Below are positions 8,558-15,548 of a stretch of 35,786 nucleotides of DNA, piece by piece; position 1 is the first letter of the stretch, and the number at the start of each line of letters is the position of its first letter. Both the position numbers and the translations under genes were made by a program. Under the pieces are notes generated by a model. That model had not been told where the DNA came from. It saw only the letters and a program-made list of their open reading frames with translations, and did not search any database. This DNA comes from CALBMX01 sp047629095 (GTDB taxonomy: Bacteria; Planctomycetota; UBA1135; GCA-002686595), in NCBI GenBank assembly GCA_047629095.1, contig JBLHWM010000005.1, forward strand, positions 1-35,786. Direction: 5' to 3'.

Positions 8558-8589
8558 AGCTGCCCGGTGGACCCCGTCCCCGGGCAGCT
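8558..8589. terminator. 10-bp hairpin at the 3' end of the Tim44/TerB gene
   Basis: AGCTGCCCGG (8558-8567) pairs with CCGGGCAGCT (8580-8589) around a 12-base loop. It begins four bases past the stop codon of the minus-strand gene. There is no T-run. It is a likely terminator for that gene, and it could also act on the convergent plus-strand transcript. Confidence 0.55.
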
Positions 8590-8593
8590 GCCG

Positions 8594-10480
8594 TTAAGTC
8601 CGGCGGCGCTGGCGTGATTCTTTCAGTGCCTGTTTGGCTTGTAGATAGAGAGCATCCCGCTGGGCCTTGAGCAGGGCCTTGAACTCGCGACTCTGAATCT
8701 TGAGATGCGCAGCGGCCTGCTTGAGGAACTTTTGCTCAGCTCCCGTCAAGACACCGTCAGCCAAGGCCAGGTGGATCAAGCTACCCAGCCACTCGCGGGC
8801 CTGCTTCGGGTCCCTTGGCCTTTCGGGTGCAACCCCTTCGCCGATACTCCGAACCATCGCGTCCAGGGTCTGCGAGTCCACGCCGTTGCGCTCGGCAATC
8901 TTCTGGAGCCCGGCCCTCTCCTTTGGGGTCGTTTTACCATCGGCCTGACTCAATGAAATTGCCCAGGTCAGGAGCGTCCTTGGGGAATGCTCAGTGTGGC
9001 TCCCTTCCCGCGAAGCGAGTCGAGGTAGCCGGGACAAGAGGCCTTGGACCTTGGGATTCGTTCGGATCTCAGCGCCGTCGAGGAGCCACGCGGACTTTCC
9101 TTCGGTGCGCGGGGCTTCGCAGTAGGGGCAGGTGGCTTCGATACCGCCCTGATCATGCGCGCCGCAGTTTGTGCAGGAGCCCGTGGTGAAGGCAGTGCGC
9201 AGATCACTGACCTCTCCAGCACCGCGCGTGAAGAGCAGAACGGTGCGTTGGAGGTGCCGCTCTTTCCGTATGCGATGGACGCCATCTTTACCAACCGCCA
9301 CACGAGCTCCATCCCAGTGGACCTCCACGAGTGCGATGTTCTGGTCGCCATCGGGCAGGATACCCAAGGTCTGAATCGAGCCAACTGCACAGTCCACCTT
9401 GTACTGCCACGTGCTCCCCTTCCGCTTCTGAATGCGCTCGTCGTAGTCTGCGCAGAATCTACCTGTAGCCACACGCCGGAGGGGATCTGAGGACTGGATT
9501 TTGTCCACAGCATTCATCCGCCAAAAGGCTACCGAGGCCTTGTCCTCTAAGAGCTCCAAGCTCAACCCAGGATCGGATTCCTGGCACGTCTCGAAGCCTG
9601 GCACTGTAGCCGCCGATGTTGGGGTCCAGACGGACTCTTGGGTGATCTCCGTGAGCACCCAGTCGTACTCCCCGCTCTTGGCATAGCAGCCGCAGGTCTT
9701 GCAGACCGATGCCCGGTTCATCACAAGGTCGGCCCCGCAGTTTGGGCACATGCCCTCCATCAGTCCTTTGGTCGAGCGGGTCTTTGCGCTAGCTCTCCGT
9801 ACGAAGGTCCAGCACTCGACAAAGTTGCGCTTGTCCAGGGTGGTGCCGGGCATGCGCTTCCCCGTCTTGAGACTCTGCTTGGAGATCAACGATCGAAAGG
9901 GGATGCGCAGGGTTACCGAGTCATAGATTGCATCACTCTTGGCCTGCAAGAAGCTGATCGTGCCGTGGGTCGTCTCGACCATATCCTGACGCCAGCCCTC
10001 GGTGCGTTGGCCGGCAATCTGCAAGGTGAAGCGCTCGTGGACACCGTCCGAGAGGAAGGGCTCCACATCGCCTAGGTCCTGCCTGCACCATCCCGCCTGG
10101 GCCTTGTAGAAGGCGGCGGAGACCCGCTCGACAAGGCGCTCTGGCGTAAAGTCGGGATCCCTCGCACGCAGAACGAGCCAGGATACCTTGGCCTGTCTGC
10201 TGCGGATATCTTGACTGGCCCTAGCGATCGCACTTCCCTTGCGCTGGTTGTTCGCAACCCCGCCGGTCTTCGCCACGATGAAGATAAAGAGCAAGAGCAG
10301 AGGGATCCCGATCAACGGAGCGCGGAACACAAGCTGGATTAGGTAGTAGAGAATCCAGCCAGCGAATCCACCCCCGGAGTCTCCGCCTCCGCTGCCTCCG
10401 CCGCCGCTAAAGCTGCCACCTCCACCGGCTTGGATGGCGAGCAACGTCGGCGTTAGGCTATGGAGTAGGGTGGGGAGCAT
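8594..10480 (-). CDS. Exported Tim44-like domain protein with two zinc ribbons and a TerB-like C-terminus
   Basis: From the ATG at 10480 the protein has 628 residues. It starts with a signal-like segment (MLPTLLHSLTPTLLAIQA), then a Gly/Ser-rich tract and a hydrophobic segment (about residues 50-70, LIGIPLLLLFIFIVA). A Tim44-like domain follows (about 105-210, from FTPERLVERVSAAFYKAQAGW). The first zinc ribbon is CPNC...CKTC, the second is CTNC...CPYC. The end carries one or two TerB-like helical domains (from LLTWAISLSQADGK; later IHLALADGVLTGAEQKFLKQA). Tim44-like domains bind membranes or preproteins, and TerB domains occur in membrane-associated stress complexes. The function of this combination is not known to me. 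The frame stays open upstream to a TTG at 10549, but the ATG gives a better signal peptide. No Shine-Dalgarno site is seen. It is divergent from slyX. Confidence 0.8.
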   Translation of the reverse strand: MLPTLLHSLTPTLLAIQAGGGGSFSGGGGSGGGDSGGGFAGWILYYLIQLVFRAPLIGIPLLLLFIFIVAKTGGVANNQRKGSAIARASQDIRSRQAKVSWLVLRARDPDFTPERLVERVSAAFYKAQAGWCRQDLGDVEPFLSDGVHERFTLQIAGQRTEGWRQDMVETTHGTISFLQAKSDAIYDSVTLRIPFRSLISKQSLKTGKRMPGTTLDKRNFVECWTFVRRASAKTRSTKGLMEGMCPNCGADLVMNRASVCKTCGCYAKSGEYDWVLTEITQESVWTPTSAATVPGFETCQESDPGLSLELLEDKASVAFWRMNAVDKIQSSDPLRRVATGRFCADYDERIQKRKGSTWQYKVDCAVGSIQTLGILPDGDQNIALVEVHWDGARVAVGKDGVHRIRKERHLQRTVLLFTRGAGEVSDLRTAFTTGSCTNCGAHDQGGIEATCPYCEAPRTEGKSAWLLDGAEIRTNPKVQGLLSRLPRLASREGSHTEHSPRTLLTWAISLSQADGKTTPKERAGLQKIAERNGVDSQTLDAMVRSIGEGVAPERPRDPKQAREWLGSLIHLALADGVLTGAEQKFLKQAAAHLKIQSREFKALLKAQRDALYLQAKQALKESRQRRRT

Positions 10481-10544
10481 GTGGAGGGAGGAGCTTTTGG
10501 AGATGCGAGGGGCGACCCTGTCTTCGAGCTTTGGTGGTTTTTCA

Positions 10545-10573
10545 TTCAAACGAACTGCCGGCTCTGGGACAAT
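10545..10573 (+). promoter_or_regulatory. Candidate leaderless promoter of slyX
   Basis: TTCAAA (10545-10550) and GACAAT (10568-10573) are separated by 17 bases. The -10-like hexamer ends 6 bases before the ATG at 10580, so the transcript would begin at about the start codon. It lies in the 99-base gap between divergent genes. Confidence 0.4.
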
Positions 10574-10579
10574 AGATCC

Positions 10580-10795
10580 ATGTCAGGTAAATCCCCCGAA
10601 TTGGTCGAGCTCGAAATGAAGCTCGCCTTCCTTGAGCGCACGGTCGAAGTGCAGAACGAAGTCATCATCGAGCAAGGGGCCGAGGTGCAGTCCCTTAGCA
10701 CGCGGCTCGGCAGGCTGGAATCGCGTGCGAAGGCGGACGACTCTGGAGCCGCGGAAACCCTGCGGCCCCATGACGATCCACCTCCGCACTACTAA
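10580..10795 (+). CDS. slyX: SlyX family protein
   Basis: This small, 71-residue acidic protein matches the SlyX family in length and layout. A coiled coil fills most of it (about residues 6-50: ELEMKLAFLERTVEVQNEVIIEQGAEVQSL), and the C-terminus DDPPPHY is the family signature. SlyX is widespread and of unknown function; the E. coli gene lies beside slyD. Here it stands alone, divergent from the Tim44/TerB gene. The frame is open 33 codons further upstream, but that stretch overlaps the promoter region of the divergent gene and has no SlyX similarity. The ATG at 10580 is therefore chosen. A promoter with 17-base spacing ends 6 bases before it. Confidence 0.88.
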   Translation: MSGKSPELVELEMKLAFLERTVEVQNEVIIEQGAEVQSLSTRLGRLESRAKADDSGAAETLRPHDDPPPHY

Positions 10796-10817
10796 AGGCC
10801 GGCCCTAAAGGCGGCCT
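10796..10817. terminator. Short hairpin directly after slyX
   Basis: AGGCCG (10796-10801) pairs with CGGCCT (10812-10817) around a 10-base loop, starting at the first base after the slyX stop. The convergent tldE-like gene ends at 10919. The stem is short and has no T-run, so the call is tentative. Confidence 0.3.
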
Positions 10818-10918
10818 AGTCGGCCAGCCCGCGTCGACCCTGAAGTTTCGGTCGGGACCGAGGTGTTTGGAAGACTCGTAGATGACCTAATCCCCTGCGC
10901 CCATTCTCGGGGGTGCTG

Positions 10919-12274
10919 CTAGGCCTCGGTACCCGTCACTGAGATTCCATCCACAAGGATCCACGGGGCGATGTACTGGCCACAATAGGGCTCGGGGTTC
11001 TTGGTCATCCCCTGGATGCTCTTGATCATCTCGAAGAAGTTGCCTGCGATCATGGTCTCCGAGAGGGCGTACTTGAGCTCGCCCTTTTCGTAATAGTGGC
11101 TACCCTTGGCGATGCCGGAGAAGTCTCCCGTTAGAGGATCCACGTTACCACTGAAGCGCTCAACGACCACGAGTCGCTCAGGGCTCCCCAGGAGCTCCTG
11201 CTTCGTTGCTTGGCCGCCGCCGACCTCTAACGTGTGGAAGCCTCCGGCGTGGCCGGTGGACGTCGTACCACGCCTTTTGGCGGTGTAGGTCGAGTCCACG
11301 TGGGCGCTTAGCACACCGTCCTTGATGATCGTGATGGGATGGGTGGCTACGCCTTCCGAGTCGTAGGGCGAGGCTCCCATGAGGTCCGTATTGTGAGCCG
11401 AATCCACCAGGGTGAAGTTGGTGGAGGCTACGACCTTACCAAGGCTCTCCTCCCAGAGCGACTTGCCATCCATCAGCTGGGCACCACCGACGTGGTAGCT
11501 GATCGGCTGCAGCAGCAGACTTGAGACGACGCCAGGGGAGAGCAGTACTTGGCCCTTGTAGCTCGCACAAGTACTTGGGCAAAAGCTGCCAAGGATGCTG
11601 GCCACAAGCTTCTCCGCCGTCTGCTTAGCCAGGGCGGCTGCCCCGTCCCACTTCCATGAGCTACCCGAGAGGTAATCAAAGGACGTGGTCTCGGTCTCCG
11701 TCTTGCCAAGTCCCATCAGGGTCCAATCCAGACGCGTGATCTGGTCCGTACGAGACAAGCCATTGCTGTTGACTAGAGCCTCACAATACTTGGTGACCTC
11801 GACTTGTCCGCCATCGAGGCTGATGCGCTGGTCCGCCTTGGCGACTTCAATGAAGTCCGCGGCTAGTTCATGCAGGTCGGCTGCCGAGAGGTTGGCCAGG
11901 TGCTCGTCATAGCGCCCCGGGACCTCTTGGATCGGGCCGTCCGCTGGCAGGCAGAGGTGCTCATCTTCCAGGGAAAAGCTCGCCAAGGCAATCGCGCGTT
12001 GGGCGGTGTCCTTGAGCGCGTCGGCTCCGAGATCGTTCGTGGACGCCGTGCCCTTCTTGCCCTTGCAGTAGACCTTCAAGGAGAGAGTCAGGGTCCCGTT
12101 GGTGGAGGTGCAAGTGAAGTCGTTCTTCTCGTAGCGCACCTTCGTCTCTTCGGCGCCGCGGGAGATGACCTGGGCCTCGTCGGCACCTTGGCCAAGTGCT
12201 TCGCGGAGCAGGTTGGATGCGCGCTCGAGCAGCAGGTCACAGGAGAGCTGACTCTCGGTTTGGGCGGGGCTCAC
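10919..12274 (-). CDS. tldE: TldE/PmbA-type subunit of the TldD/TldE metalloprotease
   Basis: This 451-residue protein belongs to the TldD/PmbA family and lacks the HExxxH zinc site, as expected for the TldE (PmbA) partner. Family features include the N-terminal region with VRYEKNDFTCTSTNGTLTLSL, the central VLLSPGVVSSLL, and the C-terminal glycine-rich segment ending VDGISVTGTEA. TldD/TldE form a heterodimeric protease that, in E. coli, matures microcin B17 and degrades unfolded peptides such as the antitoxin CcdA. Translation starts at a GTG that overlaps the tldD stop in GTGA, with AGGAGG about 9 bases upstream inside the tldD end. The two subunits are therefore translationally coupled. 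No RiPP precursor gene is visible nearby, so the substrate is unknown. Confidence 0.92.
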   Translation of the reverse strand: MSPAQTESQLSCDLLLERASNLLREALGQGADEAQVISRGAEETKVRYEKNDFTCTSTNGTLTLSLKVYCKGKKGTASTNDLGADALKDTAQRAIALASFSLEDEHLCLPADGPIQEVPGRYDEHLANLSAADLHELAADFIEVAKADQRISLDGGQVEVTKYCEALVNSNGLSRTDQITRLDWTLMGLGKTETETTSFDYLSGSSWKWDGAAALAKQTAEKLVASILGSFCPSTCASYKGQVLLSPGVVSSLLLQPISYHVGGAQLMDGKSLWEESLGKVVASTNFTLVDSAHNTDLMGASPYDSEGVATHPITIIKDGVLSAHVDSTYTAKRRGTTSTGHAGGFHTLEVGGGQATKQELLGSPERLVVVERFSGNVDPLTGDFSGIAKGSHYYEKGELKYALSETMIAGNFFEMIKSIQGMTKNPEPYCGQYIAPWILVDGISVTGTEA

Positions 12275-13659
12275 TGGCGACCTCCTAGGGTGATGTCGCA
12301 GCGAACATAGGGTCCACCCGCATCGACCTTAGCCGGCTGCCACTTACCGCAGTAGCCCGCACCTAGGTCCCACTTGAATTCGGAGCTGACGGCATCGACC
12401 GTTCCGAGCACATCAAAGGCAACACCAGAAATGGTGGCCTCTTTGAATTTCTGACCGAGCTTGCCGTCCTTGATCTCCACTGCGTAGTCCGTGCCGAACA
12501 TGAACTCGCCGGTGGCATCGGCTTGCCCCGAACCTGCACCAACCAGCAGATAGCCCTGCTTTGTGGTTTCCACCATCTGCTCGAAGCTTGTCTCCCCCGG
12601 ACTGACGTACGTGTTGCGCATGCGAATCAGGGGTTCATCGTGATAGAGCCAAGCCCGAGCATTACCAGTGGGAGCGACGCCAAAGTGCGCGGCCGACTCG
12701 CGGTTGTGAAGGTAGCTCTTGAAGATACCGTCTTCGATGATGACGGTGTTCTCCGTGGGCACGCCCTCGTCGTCATACGCCATCAGCCCGCCGGGGGTCG
12801 GGCCGAACTCGGCGGCCCCGGAATCGCAGAGGGTGACCAAGTCCGTGGCAACGCGGTGTCCGATTTTACCTGCGGCAACCGATCCCGACATGACGAAGTC
12901 GGCCTCGACCGTATGACCGATGGCTTCGTGGCTCAAGAGTCCAACCACGCTCGGCTCGAGGATGACCGTAGTCTTCCCACCGGGTAGGTGGGGGGCGCCC
13001 AGCAGATCCACCGCGCTGCGGGCGGTGTCTTCGATGATTGCGCCGGCCTTGTGGTGATTGAACAGGCAGTCCCAACCGCCGGTAACACCCAGCGACGTGT
13101 GCCCGATGTTCTGCTCGCCATCACGACTGGCAAAGGTGACCAATCGCAGCTCGGGGCGAACGAGCTTTTGAGACACCGATGCACCGTCCGTGGTGACAAC
13201 GACCTTGTCTTCGAAGATCTCCCGATAGCTTGCCCGGGCCGTGTGGATTTCCGAGGCGCGTTTAGCGGCCTCGCGCTCCATATCGACCATGGCGCTGAGC
13301 TTCTCCTCGAGGGGACGGGCCATCAGCTCGTCGTAGCCAGGCAGGGTGATGTCGCCCTTAGCAAGGCCGACGCTGGGCAAGTCGGGGATCTTCTTGGTCT
13401 GGATTTTGGCGATCGCCACTGCGTTCGCCCGGGCCGTTTCGATCGCTGCTTCAATCGCTGCGGTAGAGGTGTCTGTCGTGCTGGCAAAACCCCAGGAGCC
13501 GCCCTCCAAAACTCGTACACCAATGCCACCGGTTACGGACGAGTTCGCCACGTCAACCCGCCCTTTTTGCACGGTGAAATCGTTGAGCAAGCGGCGATGG
13601 TAGCGCAGCTCTACCCAACCGGATTGGTTGGCAAGGATCGATTCGAGATGAGTTCTCAT
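12271..13659 (-). CDS. tldD: TldD zinc metalloprotease subunit
   Basis: The 462 residues match the usual TldD length. The zinc-binding HExxxH motif is intact (HEAIGH, 244-249), followed by TVEADF. The C-terminal GYCGK provides C437, the likely third zinc ligand by comparison with the E. coli structure. The C-terminus ends in the family pattern ITLGGRQ. The gene is the catalytic partner of the overlapping tldE-like gene (4 bases, GTGA). It begins 21 bases after the RNB exoribonuclease gene, so all three probably form one transcript. No Shine-Dalgarno sequence is seen before its ATG. The order tldD-tldE side by side differs from E. coli, where the genes are unlinked. Confidence 0.94.
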   Translation of the reverse strand: MRTHLESILANQSGWVELRYHRRLLNDFTVQKGRVDVANSSVTGGIGVRVLEGGSWGFASTTDTSTAAIEAAIETARANAVAIAKIQTKKIPDLPSVGLAKGDITLPGYDELMARPLEEKLSAMVDMEREAAKRASEIHTARASYREIFEDKVVVTTDGASVSQKLVRPELRLVTFASRDGEQNIGHTSLGVTGGWDCLFNHHKAGAIIEDTARSAVDLLGAPHLPGGKTTVILEPSVVGLLSHEAIGHTVEADFVMSGSVAAGKIGHRVATDLVTLCDSGAAEFGPTPGGLMAYDDEGVPTENTVIIEDGIFKSYLHNRESAAHFGVAPTGNARAWLYHDEPLIRMRNTYVSPGETSFEQMVETTKQGYLLVGAGSGQADATGEFMFGTDYAVEIKDGKLGQKFKEATISGVAFDVLGTVDAVSSEFKWDLGAGYCGKWQPAKVDAGGPYVRCDITLGGRQ

Positions 13660-13680
13660 ACTTTGATTCGGGGTTGGGAG

Positions 13681-15471
13681 CTATTTGGCTAGGGCCAGCA
13701 TGACTTGAAGCTTGAGGAAGTCGACGTCTTCCACGAGGATGCGGATGGGGTAGCCCTCACTGAAAGAGAGCAGGCGCTTGCCCTGTTGAACCGTAAGGGT
13801 CGAGCCTTCGCATTTGGGGCGATCGCCGATACTACGCGAGGGCAAGAAGCCGCTGACATTGAGACCTGTTAGGTCGATCTCCATGCCGGCGCGATTGACT
13901 CGGATCACCTTGGCGTCAAGGATCTCGCCAATCTTGGGCTCCATGAACTGGCACACCTTGAGGTCGAAGACGGCGCGCTCGGCCATCTCAGCGAAGTTCG
14001 CCTGGTGGGAGGCGTGGGTTGCCGTAGTGTTCAACTCCAGCAGCATGCCCTCGCCCTTGAGTTGCGTAATGGCCTGCTCGTCCTCGGAGAGGACCGCGTG
14101 CAACCAGCGGTGGACGATGAGGTCGGGATAGCGACGGATGGGGGAGGTGAAGTGAAGGTAGGCCTTGCGCGCAAGACCCCAGTGCTCGGCCACATCCTCG
14201 TGATCTTTCACCTCATAAACTGCCTTCTCCACCAAGCCCATGATGCGTTGGACTAGGGCCTCGGCATTGGCGCGCTTCCTGGCGAGTTGAATCATGCGTC
14301 CAATGTCACGACCCGAGAGTCGCTGCTTCTTCGGGACGCGGATGCCGATCTTGTCCAGCATCGCCATGACCTTTTCGGCTTCCTCTGGGTCCTTTTCCGG
14401 GTGAACCCTGTAGATCGTGGGCAGGCCCTTCTCAAGGAAGAAGTCACCGACCGCTTGGTTGGCTGCTAAGGCGGTCTCTTCAATCAACGTCTGTGAGAAG
14501 TACTTGGCCGAGAAGAAGATCTCAACCGGCTCATGCTTGTCGTCAAAGCGAAAGCGCTTCTCCTTGCTCTGCATGCGCAGTGAGCCCTTGGCGTCGCGAA
14601 GTGCCTGTTGCTTGCGTGTCCACGCACGGAAGTGTTCGAGGGTTGGCTTGAGGAAAGCGAGCTCGGCCGTCTCCTCGGTTTCCACGCCGTCCAGGATCTC
14701 TTGAATGACGCGGTAGGTCGTCCGCTTCTTACTGCGGATGACACTCTTGGAGAAGCTCGAAGCGGTGCGCTCGCCATGCTTGTCGAACTCCATGAAGACG
14801 GAGAACGCCAGGCGGTCTTCATCCGGAACCAATGAGCAGAGTCCGTTGGAGAGTTCCTCGGGCAGCATGGGTACAACTTGGTCGGCCAGGTAGACACTCG
14901 TGCCACGGGTAAGTGCCTCGTCATCCAGGATCGAGCCTTCGCGAACGTAGTGGCTCACATCCGCAATGTGCACGCCCAGCCGATAGCCGCCATCGCCGAA
15001 GGGCTCGATCTGTACGGCGTCGTCATAGTCCTTTGCGTCTGCGCCGTCGATGGTGAAGATCAGCTGGTCGCGCAGATCCAGGCGCCCTACCATGTCTTCC
15101 GGCCGAGGGTTGGCGGGCAGCCCGCGGGTCTCCTCCAGAACGTCCTTCGGGAAGATCGTCCGGAGGCGGAACGAACGCAGGATACCGAGCTCTTCGGACT
15201 TCGAATCACGATAACAATCGGGCCCCGTGTCCATGGGTCCGAACCCCGGCGGGCGGTTGGATATGCGGCCCGGCGTATTGGCTTCGAGTGGGGGCAGAGC
15301 CGCGAGCTCTTCCTCGCTCAATTCGAACTCCTCGTCCTCCCCCGAGTACAGGGTCCAGCCCTTTTCGGAGTCGTCCTCCGCAGGCGCGGGGTCGGGGGCT
15401 GCGTCGCCATGGGTTGCTTTGCGCAGGGCATCAAAACTACCGAAAGTACCACCTGATTCGTTCGAGCTCAT
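13681..15471 (-). CDS. RNB-domain 3'-5' exoribonuclease (RNase II/R family) without recognisable cold-shock domains
   Basis: The 596-residue protein degrades RNA from the 3' end. The RNB catalytic motif TIDGADAKDYDDAV supplies the metal-binding aspartates D142, D148, D150 and D151. Further family blocks include HIADVSHYV, LVPDEDRLAFSV and the late YLHFTSPIRRYPDLIVHR. An S1-like RNA-binding domain is at the end (from about residue 515, IGEILDAKVIRVNRAGMEIDL). RNase R is usually 700-800 residues with two cold-shock domains before RNB. Here residues 1-90 are instead acidic and low in complexity, and only the linker ahead of RNB is recognisable (IFPKDVLEETRGLP). The product is therefore a shortened variant, not a broken gene. 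The start ATG has a candidate -10 element 6 bases upstream. It heads an operon with tldD and tldE. Confidence 0.92.
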   Translation of the reverse strand: MSSNESGGTFGSFDALRKATHGDAAPDPAPAEDDSEKGWTLYSGEDEEFELSEEELAALPPLEANTPGRISNRPPGFGPMDTGPDCYRDSKSEELGILRSFRLRTIFPKDVLEETRGLPANPRPEDMVGRLDLRDQLIFTIDGADAKDYDDAVQIEPFGDGGYRLGVHIADVSHYVREGSILDDEALTRGTSVYLADQVVPMLPEELSNGLCSLVPDEDRLAFSVFMEFDKHGERTASSFSKSVIRSKKRTTYRVIQEILDGVETEETAELAFLKPTLEHFRAWTRKQQALRDAKGSLRMQSKEKRFRFDDKHEPVEIFFSAKYFSQTLIEETALAANQAVGDFFLEKGLPTIYRVHPEKDPEEAEKVMAMLDKIGIRVPKKQRLSGRDIGRMIQLARKRANAEALVQRIMGLVEKAVYEVKDHEDVAEHWGLARKAYLHFTSPIRRYPDLIVHRWLHAVLSEDEQAITQLKGEGMLLELNTTATHASHQANFAEMAERAVFDLKVCQFMEPKIGEILDAKVIRVNRAGMEIDLTGLNVSGFLPSRSIGDRPKCEGSTLTVQQGKRLLSFSEGYPIRILVEDVDFLKLQVMLALAK

Positions 15472-15477
15472 GCACTA

Positions 15478-15483
15478 AGCATA
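15478..15483 (-). promoter_or_regulatory. Possible -10 element of a leaderless promoter for the RNB-tldD-tldE operon
   Basis: On the minus strand TATGCT ends exactly 6 bases before the ATG at 15471. TTCGAA lies 18 bases upstream (15502-15507) as a weak -35. The spacer coincides with the terminator-like hairpin at 15487-15518. Confidence 0.4.
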
Positions 15484-15486
15484 GCA

Positions 15487-15518
15487 GCGCGGGACTCTAA
15501 TTTCGAAGAGTCCCGCGC
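15487..15518. terminator. 12-bp hairpin between the FG-GAP gene and the RNB operon
   Basis: GCGCGGGACTCT (15487-15498) pairs with AGAGTCCCGCGC (15507-15518) around AATTTCGA. It lies 31 bases beyond the stop codon of the FG-GAP gene on the minus strand and just before the next operon. No T-run follows. Confidence 0.6.
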
Positions 15519-15548
15519 CGCGGATTCGTGCTTTCCGATCCTGTCAGC

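Larger units (their letters stand above)
8272..8593. other. Gene-free 320-base stretch rich in inverted repeats
   Basis: No convincing gene is seen between the convergent genes on either side. Several inverted repeats are present. GGCCAA (8365-8370) pairs with TTGGCC (8375-8380), and AGGACT (8414-8419) with AGTCCT (8426-8431). Three larger hairpins at the right end are listed separately. A minus-strand reading frame at 8191-8475 has no recognisable domain and overlaps the real gene, so it is not called. The region may hold bidirectional termination signals or a small structured RNA. Confidence 0.5.

Noticed and set aside
10481..10549. Extension of the Tim44/TerB gene to a TTG at 10549
   Set aside because: It would place 23 charged residues ahead of an apparent signal peptide; the ATG at 10480 fits better, though I cannot exclude the longer form.
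10481..10579. Upstream extension of the slyX frame by 33 codons
   Set aside because: The extension has no SlyX similarity, overlaps the divergent promoter region, and the normal family length is reached from the ATG at 10580.
10919..13659. TldD/TldE as part of a ribosomally made peptide (microcin-like) cluster
   Set aside because: No small precursor gene, cyclodehydratase, dehydrogenase or dedicated exporter lies beside them. The ABC exporter at 22732-26464 is 9 kb away in a different unit.
15487..15518. Operator for the RNB operon
   Set aside because: The perfect 12-bp arms and 8-base loop fit a transcript hairpin at the end of the FG-GAP gene better than a protein-binding palindrome.
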